A program made the position numbers and the translations under genes. A model generated the notes under the pieces. The model saw only the letters and a list, made by a program, of their open reading frames with translations, was not told the DNA's origin and searched no databases. Positions 59,350 through 64,000 of a stretch of 64,000 nt of DNA are shown here, piece by piece. The DNA comes from Streptomyces sp. NBC_00554. GTDB lineage: Bacteria; Actinomycetota; Actinomycetes; Streptomycetales; Streptomycetaceae. Numbering within the stretch: the stretch's first letter is position 1; every line of letters begins with the position of its first letter. The stretch covers positions 1,054,001 through 1,118,000 of the forward strand of contig NZ_CP107799.1 of NCBI RefSeq assembly GCF_041431135.1. The letters run 5' to 3'.

Positions 59350-60339
59350 TCAGGGGCGCCCGCAGCCCTCTGCCGCCCACTCCTGCGCCGGGAGGTCGAG
59401 GAGCCGTTTGATCCGGGCCCTGTGCGGCAAAGGACCATGATCACCCGTCACCTTCAGTGCCGACGTGGCCGTGATGTGTCCGAGCCGCAGCGCGCTCTGC
59501 ATGTCCCCGCCGCGCAGCAGGCCGGTCAGGAATCCGGCGGCGAAGGCGTCGCCCGCGCCAACGGGCTCCACCACGTCCGTGCGCAGAGCGGGCACGGTCC
59601 AGGTGCCTTCGTCGCTGAAGGCAGTGGCCGTACGGCTGCCGTCCTTGACGACGAGGAGACGCGGGTGCGGCAACAGCTCCCGTACGTCGGCCGGTTGGAG
59701 GCCGGGGTCCCATAGTTCCTGGGCCTCGTCGAGGCCGACGAACGTGATGTCGGCGCGGTCGGCCAGGTCTCGGAGTACAGGGGCGGCCGTCCCTGGCGGC
59801 CACAGCGCAGGGCGGTGGTTGACGTCGAAACTGATGGCGTAGGAACGCTCGCTCGGCGGGGTGGCGAGCGCCTCTTCGACCAGGATCCGGCAGGACGGGG
59901 ACAAGGCCGCGGTCACGCCCGTGAGATGTACGACGGACGCCGACCTGAGTTTGTCGTCGTCCAGTACGTCGGGGCCCAGGGCCGAGGCCGCCGAGTTGCC
60001 GCGGTAGTAGTGGACGCGGGTACGGGTGCCGGCTGGGTCCTTCACGAGCAGGCCCGTGGGCCGGTCCTGGTCGAAGCGCACGCCGCTGACGTCGACGCCG
60101 GCCGCACCGACCGCGGCGCGCACCCGCCGCCCCAGCGCGTCGTCGCCGAGTGCGGAGAGCCAGGAGACGGGGACGCCCAGGTCCGCCAGGTACATCGCCA
60201 CGTTCGACTCCGCCCCGGCCACCGACACACGCAGGTCTTCGGCCGTCTCCAGTGACTGGGACGGGGCGGGGGCCAGAGCGGCCATGGTTTCCCCGATGCA
60301 CACCACGGGTCCTTCGGCAGGCCGCCAGACGCTCGTCAT
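59350..60339 (-). CDS. PfkB-family 2-keto-3-deoxy sugar acid kinase
   Basis: The 329-residue PfkB kinase has the first signature region AGAESNVAMYLADLG near 42-56 and the ATP/anion-hole signature VEPVGAGDAFAAGFLTGLLRG near 280. NHRPALWPPG is typical of 2-keto-3-deoxygluconate kinases. In this operon it would phosphorylate the product of the DgoD dehydratase to make the aldolase substrate. ATG 60339 has GGAGG four bases upstream and overlaps the lactonase stop as ATGA. It is the last gene of the operon. Confidence 0.88.
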   Translation of the reverse strand: MTSVWRPAEGPVVCIGETMAALAPAPSQSLETAEDLRVSVAGAESNVAMYLADLGVPVSWLSALGDDALGRRVRAAVGAAGVDVSGVRFDQDRPTGLLVKDPAGTRTRVHYYRGNSAASALGPDVLDDDKLRSASVVHLTGVTAALSPSCRILVEEALATPPSERSYAISFDVNHRPALWPPGTAAPVLRDLADRADITFVGLDEAQELWDPGLQPADVRELLPHPRLLVVKDGSRTATAFSDEGTWTVPALRTDVVEPVGAGDAFAAGFLTGLLRGGDMQSALRLGHITATSALKVTGDHGPLPHRARIKRLLDLPAQEWAAEGCGRP

Positions 60340-61262
60340 GACGCCTCCGGAGCCGAGGTTGAGCCATGGCGACGGTAGGCGTCCGCCGGCCCGCCCGGCA
60401 CGTCGACCCGGGCGGTGAACACGGCGCCGTCGTAAGGGCCGGGCGCGGCGAGTCCCACATGGGCGGTCGTGATGTGGAGGAGGTCCTCTTGCAGACATAC
60501 GCCGGCGGGCTGCAGTGCGGGCAGCCGCAGTGTGCGGTCGAGGCGGCCGTCCGGCAGATACCGGCGTACGGTTCCCGTGCCCCACACCGCGACCCACACC
60601 GCGCCTTCGGCGTCCACCGCCATGCCGTCGGGGCTGCCTTCGTCGACGGTGACGAACACCTCCGGGGTCCCAAGGTCGGCGGTGGCCGGGTCGACCGGGT
60701 AACGCCGGACGACTCCTCGGGCGCTGTCGGCCAGGTACATGGTGTCGCCGTCGGCCGTGAACGCCGGCCCGTTCGGCACCGTGATGCCGTCGAGGACACG
60801 GGTCACCGTGCCGTCGTGGTCGACCCGGTAGAGGGAACCGGCTCCTTCGTGGGCGTCGTAGGCCATGCTGCCCGCCCAGAAGCGGCCGTACGGATCTGCG
60901 GTCGCGTCGTTCATGCGCATGGGCCGTGGGGCGTCCGCTTCCGGCTGTGCCAGCCACCGCGTCGATCCGTTGGGGGTGAGCAGGCAGATCCCGGTGCCCG
61001 CAGCGGCGATCCAGGTGCCGGGATCACCGGCGACGGGGGCCACCGCGCCCAGGGGAACGGGTAGTTGGGCCAGCTGCTTGAGTGGGGCGGTCGGGTTGTC
61101 GGGGGCGATCAGCAGTCGGCCGGCGAGGATGTCCACGAGGACGAGGCCGCGCTCCGTCCAGCGGATGCCCTCCCCGAGTTCCAGGCGGTCGGGGCGGAGG
61201 GCTTCGGCTCTCACGTCTCTCGCGTCTCTCGCGTCTTCAGCATGCGATGCGGCTTCGGTCAC
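60336..61262 (-). CDS. SMP-30/gluconolactonase-family sugar lactonase
   Basis: The 308-residue six-bladed propeller enzyme shows the family signs. LELGEGIRWTERGLVLVDI contains the metal Glu near 31. MRMNDATADPYGRFWAGSM contains metal Asn near 118. GITVPNGPAFTADGDTMYLADS contains Asn, and EGSPDGMAVDAEGAVWVAVW contains Asp. It would open an aldonolactone such as galactonolactone before dehydration. GTG 61262 overlaps the aldolase stop as GTGA. The first 25 residues (AEDARDARDVRAEA) are extra; the true start could be later. Confidence 0.9.
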   Translation of the reverse strand: MTEAASHAEDARDARDVRAEALRPDRLELGEGIRWTERGLVLVDILAGRLLIAPDNPTAPLKQLAQLPVPLGAVAPVAGDPGTWIAAAGTGICLLTPNGSTRWLAQPEADAPRPMRMNDATADPYGRFWAGSMAYDAHEGAGSLYRVDHDGTVTRVLDGITVPNGPAFTADGDTMYLADSARGVVRRYPVDPATADLGTPEVFVTVDEGSPDGMAVDAEGAVWVAVWGTGTVRRYLPDGRLDRTLRLPALQPAGVCLQEDLLHITTAHVGLAAPGPYDGAVFTARVDVPGGPADAYRRHGSTSAPEAS

Positions 61263-61891
61263 GGCGCGCCCTCCTGTACGACGGTGAGGAAGGCGCGTGC
61301 GCGGTCCCGCAGCTCGGTCAGGCTGCCGCCGTCGGCAGCGTCACCGATCAGGGGCGAGCCGACTCCGACCGCGGTTGCTCCGGCGGCCAAGTACGCCCGG
61401 GCGGCCGCCTCGTCGACACCGCCGACCGGCACGAACAGCTCGTGCGGGAACGGGCCGCGCAAGGCCTTGAGGTAGGCGGGGCCTCCGGCCTCCGCGGCCG
61501 GGAAGATCTTCAGCCCGGCAGCCCCGAGGGTACGGGCGGCCAGGATTTCGGTCGGGGTCATCACCCCGGCCAGCACCGGCAGGCCGAGCTCATGCGCCGC
61601 GCCGATACCGTCCCCGAGCCCGGGAGTGACGACGAAGTCCGCCCCGGCACGCTGGGCGGCACGAGCGTCCTCGGCGGTCAGGACGGTGCCGGCGCCGAGG
61701 GTCCGGTCGGGGCCGAGTGCTTCGCGTGCCCGCTCGATGACGGACAGGGCGTCCTTGCCGCTCAGGGACACCTCGATCAGCTCGACGCCTTCGTCGGCGA
61801 GGGTCAGCACGGTACGTATCGCAGCCTCGGGGTCGTCTCCGCGCACGATCGCGACCAGACGGTGGGCGGCCAGGGCCGCTTGAAGATCCAT
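61259..61891 (-). CDS. KDPG/KDPGal aldolase
   Basis: The 210-residue class I aldolase has the catalytic Glu in VELIEVSLSG near 38 and GAGTVLTAEDA near 68. The Schiff-base Lys is in AAGLKIFPAAEAGGPAYLKAL near 127. It cleaves 2-keto-3-deoxy-6-phospho-gluconate or -galactonate to pyruvate and glyceraldehyde-3-phosphate. In a DgoD operon the galactonate series is more likely. ATG 61891 follows AAGGAG by seven bases. It ends with a four-base overlap into the lactonase gene. Confidence 0.92.
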   Translation of the reverse strand: MDLQAALAAHRLVAIVRGDDPEAAIRTVLTLADEGVELIEVSLSGKDALSVIERAREALGPDRTLGAGTVLTAEDARAAQRAGADFVVTPGLGDGIGAAHELGLPVLAGVMTPTEILAARTLGAAGLKIFPAAEAGGPAYLKALRGPFPHELFVPVGGVDEAAARAYLAAGATAVGVGSPLIGDAADGGSLTELRDRARAFLTVVQEGAP

Positions 61892-61920
61892 GGACGAACT
61901 CCTTGTCACACAGGGCCGGT

Positions 61921-62739
61921 TCAGGGGCAGCGGCAGGTCGTGGTCAGCGTCAGCCGCCACCGCACCTCGCCGGACGCGGGTACCCGGGCGGCGTCACCCG
62001 GGCCTGCCTCGGAAAGGTCGAAGACGCGGCCGAGCATCGGCTCGACGCCCGTACTGCGGTAGGGGTGCACGGCCGGGAAGCCGCCCAGGTTGCGCCACAG
62101 CGCGATGGACATCGGCTGCCCGTCGGCTTCGAGAGCCAGCGACAGACGGTCCGGGTGATCGTGGACACAGCAGCCGGAAGCGTCCACGACCGCTCCGACC
62201 GCGGTGCCGTCGACCGGCCCGAACCGGTCCAGGCGCAGTCCGCAGGGCGCGGGCCAGTTTCCCTCCACCCAGGCGGCGCCCTTCGGCCACGCCCGGTCCA
62301 ACAGCGGGGCCGCTTCGGGAAAGAGGCGCGTGCTCGCTCCGTCGCGGGTGTGCACCGACGCGCCGTCGGAGAGGTCGAGCAGGGCATGGGCGGCCCACAC
62401 GAAGCGGAAGCCCGGGTCTGCCGTCAGCACGTAGTCGGCCTGGGCTCCGTCGGTGGTGGCGCGGATCGTACGGGTCAGGGTGAAGCGGTCGCAGTGGACG
62501 ACGTCGCTGTCCCCTTCTCGCGTCCAGGGCCGTGCCCAGGCGTCGCCGTGGTCCGGGGTGCCGCGGACGGTCGGGATGCACTCCTCAAGGCCGCCCGCGT
62601 CCACGAAGGGATCGCCGGGCGACACACCCTCCCGCTCGGGTGCCTCGCGCCGCCACAGCCATTCCCGGCCGGCCGTACGCAGAGACGTCCAACGGCCGCC
62701 GTACGCAAGGTCGGTGACGATGTCCAGCGGCACGCTCAC
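61921..62739 (-). CDS. Aldose-epimerase-like (galactose mutarotase fold) protein
   Basis: The 272-residue protein has the beta-sandwich of aldose 1-epimerases. GGRWTSLRTAGREWLWRR opens it, FVDAGGLEECIPTVRGTP follows, and a late LWRNLGGFPAVHPYRSTGVEPMLG holds the usual substrate region. It may interconvert sugar anomers or handle a sugar acid. GTG 62739 overlaps the dgoD stop as GTGA, so it is coupled to dgoD. It is followed after 29 bp by the aldolase. The catalytic Glu is not assigned with confidence. Confidence 0.78.
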   Translation of the reverse strand: MSVPLDIVTDLAYGGRWTSLRTAGREWLWRREAPEREGVSPGDPFVDAGGLEECIPTVRGTPDHGDAWARPWTREGDSDVVHCDRFTLTRTIRATTDGAQADYVLTADPGFRFVWAAHALLDLSDGASVHTRDGASTRLFPEAAPLLDRAWPKGAAWVEGNWPAPCGLRLDRFGPVDGTAVGAVVDASGCCVHDHPDRLSLALEADGQPMSIALWRNLGGFPAVHPYRSTGVEPMLGRVFDLSEAGPGDAARVPASGEVRWRLTLTTTCRCP

Positions 62740-63881
62740 CACTCCGCGAAGGAGCCGTCGGGGTGCCGCCACACCGGGTTGCGCCAGGCATGCCCGGTGC
62801 GGTCGGCGGCGCGTACGGCGGCTTCGTCGACGGTGATGCCGAGGCCAGGGGCGTCGCTGCGGGCGGCATGGCCATCGACGAACCGGAACGGCTCGGGGTC
62901 GACCACGTACGACAGCAGGTCGGCGTCCTTGTTGTAGTGGATGCCGCGGCTCTGCTCCTGGATCAGGAAGTTCGGGGTGGCGAAGGCGACTTGAAGGCTG
63001 GCCGCAAGTGCGATCGGGCCGAGCGGGCAGTGTGGGGCGAGCTGGGCGCCGTATGTCTCGGCGAGCGAGGCGATGCGGTGCACCTCCGAGATGCCGCCGG
63101 CGTGGGACAGGTCCGGCTGGGCGACCGCCACGCCTGCGGCGAGCACGGGCAGGAACTCGGCGCGTCCGTAGAGGCGTTCACCGGTGGCGAGCGGTACGGG
63201 GCTCGCGGCGACCAGCCCTGCCAGCAGATGGCCGTGCTCCGGGAGGACGGGTTCCTCGACGAACAGCGGGTGCAGCGGGGCGAGTTCGGCGAGGACGCGG
63301 CGGGCGCCGGCGGCGGTGAAGCGGCCGTGGAAGTCGACGGCGACATCGCGGTCCGGGCCGAGTGCCTCGCGGGCGGCGGACACGCGGGCGACGATCGCGG
63401 CGGTCTCGGCGGCGGTGGGGACCGGCGACGTGGCTCCGGCGGCGTTCATCTTCACCGCGGTGAAACCCGCCTCGACCTGGGCGGCTATCTGCTCGCTCAG
63501 TTCGGCGGGTTCGTCACCGCCCACCCAGGCGTAGACCCGGACGCGGTCGCGCACCGGGCCGCCGAGGAGGGCGTGCACGGGAGCGCCGTACGTCTTCCCG
63601 GCGATGTCCCACAGGGCCTGGTCGAGGCCGGCGACGGCACTGGAGAGGACCGGGCCGCCCCGGTAGAAGCCGCCCTTGGTCAGCACCTGCCAGTGGTCCT
63701 GGATGCGCAACGGGTCCTGGCCGACGAGGTGTTCGGCCAGGACGTCGACGGCGGCACGGACCACCTCGGCGCGCCCTTCGACGACCGGTTCGCCCCAGCC
63801 GACCACACCGTCGTCGGTCTCGACGCGGCAGAACAGCCAGCGGGGCCGGACCAGGAAGGTCTCGATGCGGGTGATCTTCAC
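62736..63881 (-). CDS. dgoD: D-galactonate dehydratase-type enolase-superfamily enzyme
   Basis: The 381-residue protein matches the DgoD dehydratases over its whole length. It begins MKITRIETFLVRPRWLFC and contains GFYRGGPVLSSAVAGLDQAL, VAVDFHGRF with metal Asp and general-acid His, and HPLFVEEPVLPEH with metal Glu. LAPHCPLGPIALA carries the second His. It would remove water from D-galactonate to give 2-keto-3-deoxygalactonate. The recognised match is to E. coli DgoD, whose ends (WRNPLWRHEDNSVAEW) are mirrored here. GTG 63881 overlaps the upstream regulator stop by four bases. Confidence 0.93.
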   Translation of the reverse strand: MKITRIETFLVRPRWLFCRVETDDGVVGWGEPVVEGRAEVVRAAVDVLAEHLVGQDPLRIQDHWQVLTKGGFYRGGPVLSSAVAGLDQALWDIAGKTYGAPVHALLGGPVRDRVRVYAWVGGDEPAELSEQIAAQVEAGFTAVKMNAAGATSPVPTAAETAAIVARVSAAREALGPDRDVAVDFHGRFTAAGARRVLAELAPLHPLFVEEPVLPEHGHLLAGLVAASPVPLATGERLYGRAEFLPVLAAGVAVAQPDLSHAGGISEVHRIASLAETYGAQLAPHCPLGPIALAASLQVAFATPNFLIQEQSRGIHYNKDADLLSYVVDPEPFRFVDGHAARSDAPGLGITVDEAAVRAADRTGHAWRNPVWRHPDGSFAEW

Positions 63882-64000
63882 TGGGAGCGGGAGCCTTCCA
63901 CGGAATCGGAATCGGAAACCGAGCCGGAATCTGATTCGGAGTCGGAGTCGGAGTCGCCGACGCGGTCCAGATCGCGGCCGGCCTGGTCGAGGAGGGCACG
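63878..64000 (-). CDS. Probable IclR-family regulator, C-terminal end with Ser-Asp tail
   Basis: Only the last 40 codons are in the window. The frame reads RALLDQAGRDLDRVGDSDS and ends SVEGSRSQ, with a run of alternating Ser and Asp/Glu between. The helical RALLDQAGRDL piece is typical of the end of IclR-type regulators, which often precede galactonate and related operons. The acidic Ser-Asp tail (63884-63952) is low-complexity DNA of repeated TCCGAC-like units. The stop overlaps the dgoD start as GTGA. The family assignment is tentative. Confidence 0.5.
   Translation of the reverse strand, partial: RALLDQAGRDLDRVGDSDSDSESDSGSVSDSDSVEGSRSQ

Noticed and set aside
63884..63952. Simple-sequence TCCGAC-like run as a CRISPR or tandem-repeat array
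   Set aside because: The units are imperfect six-base codon pairs for Ser-Asp within an open reading frame. There are no spacers.

Overview
This is a GC-rich actinobacterial chromosome segment, almost certainly from a Streptomyces. Third codon positions are nearly all G or C, GTG starts are frequent, Shine-Dalgarno sites are GGAG-like, and several signal peptides are twin-arginine. The gene set fits as well: a monomeric isocitrate dehydrogenase, a GlgA/GlgC pair, WS/DGAT, a SigB/F-type sigma factor, GAF-ANTAR regulators and a SMP-30/PfkB/DgoD sugar-acid operon. No rRNA, tRNA, CRISPR array or prophage was recognised.

Region 1 (1-10.3 kb) looks like a utilisation locus for high-mannose or core-fucosylated N-glycans. 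A LacI-family regulator (6827-7870) faces a leftward operon of an ABC sugar-binding lipoprotein, two permeases, a GH5 enzyme resembling beta-mannosidases that act on Man-GlcNAc, a secreted GH85 endo-beta-N-acetylglucosaminidase and the start of a GH38 alpha-mannosidase. Two LacI-type operators lie between regulator and operon. A secreted GH29 alpha-fucosidase with its own promoter/operator follows. No ATPase subunit is present, so a shared ATPase such as MsiK is the likely partner. Related genes recur at 19.4-24.3 kb: a secreted GH92 alpha-mannosidase and a secreted PA14-GH2 glycosidase.

Region 2 (10.5-32.5 kb) mixes metabolism and housekeeping: amidase, GNAT, an orphan 57-residue peptide, an HD protein carrying an in-frame repeat, SDRs, a beta-lactamase-like hydrolase, WS/DGAT, glgC-glgA, a FhuF-like Fe-S protein, a DMT transporter, an Rpf-LysM-M23 cell-wall hydrolase and 6-phosphogluconate dehydrogenase.

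Region 3 (32.5-41.3 kb) reads as a stress and regulatory island: panD, a SigB/F-family sigma factor, four ANTAR proteins (two with GAF), a PRC-barrel protein, a YihY/BrkB membrane protein, CsbD and several tiny membrane proteins.

Region 4 (41.3-45.2 kb) is a rearrangement scar. A ferredoxin reductase is split in two: its N-terminal part is on the plus strand at 41.35 kb, and its 2Fe-2S C-terminal part is on the minus strand at 44.8 kb. Between them lie two IS5-type elements sharing TA target duplications and an inverted, intact fatty-acid desaturase. An IS-associated inversion explains this order.

Region 5 (45.2-59.3 kb) holds a STAS/GNAT pair, a receptor-type Ser/Thr kinase, an ABC exporter, a YbhN-like flippase, an enoyl-CoA hydratase, an MscS channel, a secreted M1 peptidase and isocitrate dehydrogenase.

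Region 6 (59.35-64 kb) is a tightly overlapping leftward galactonate-type catabolic operon: a probable IclR regulator with a Ser-Asp tail, dgoD, an aldose-epimerase-like protein, a KDPG/KDPGal aldolase, a SMP-30 lactonase and a PfkB 2-keto-3-deoxy sugar kinase.
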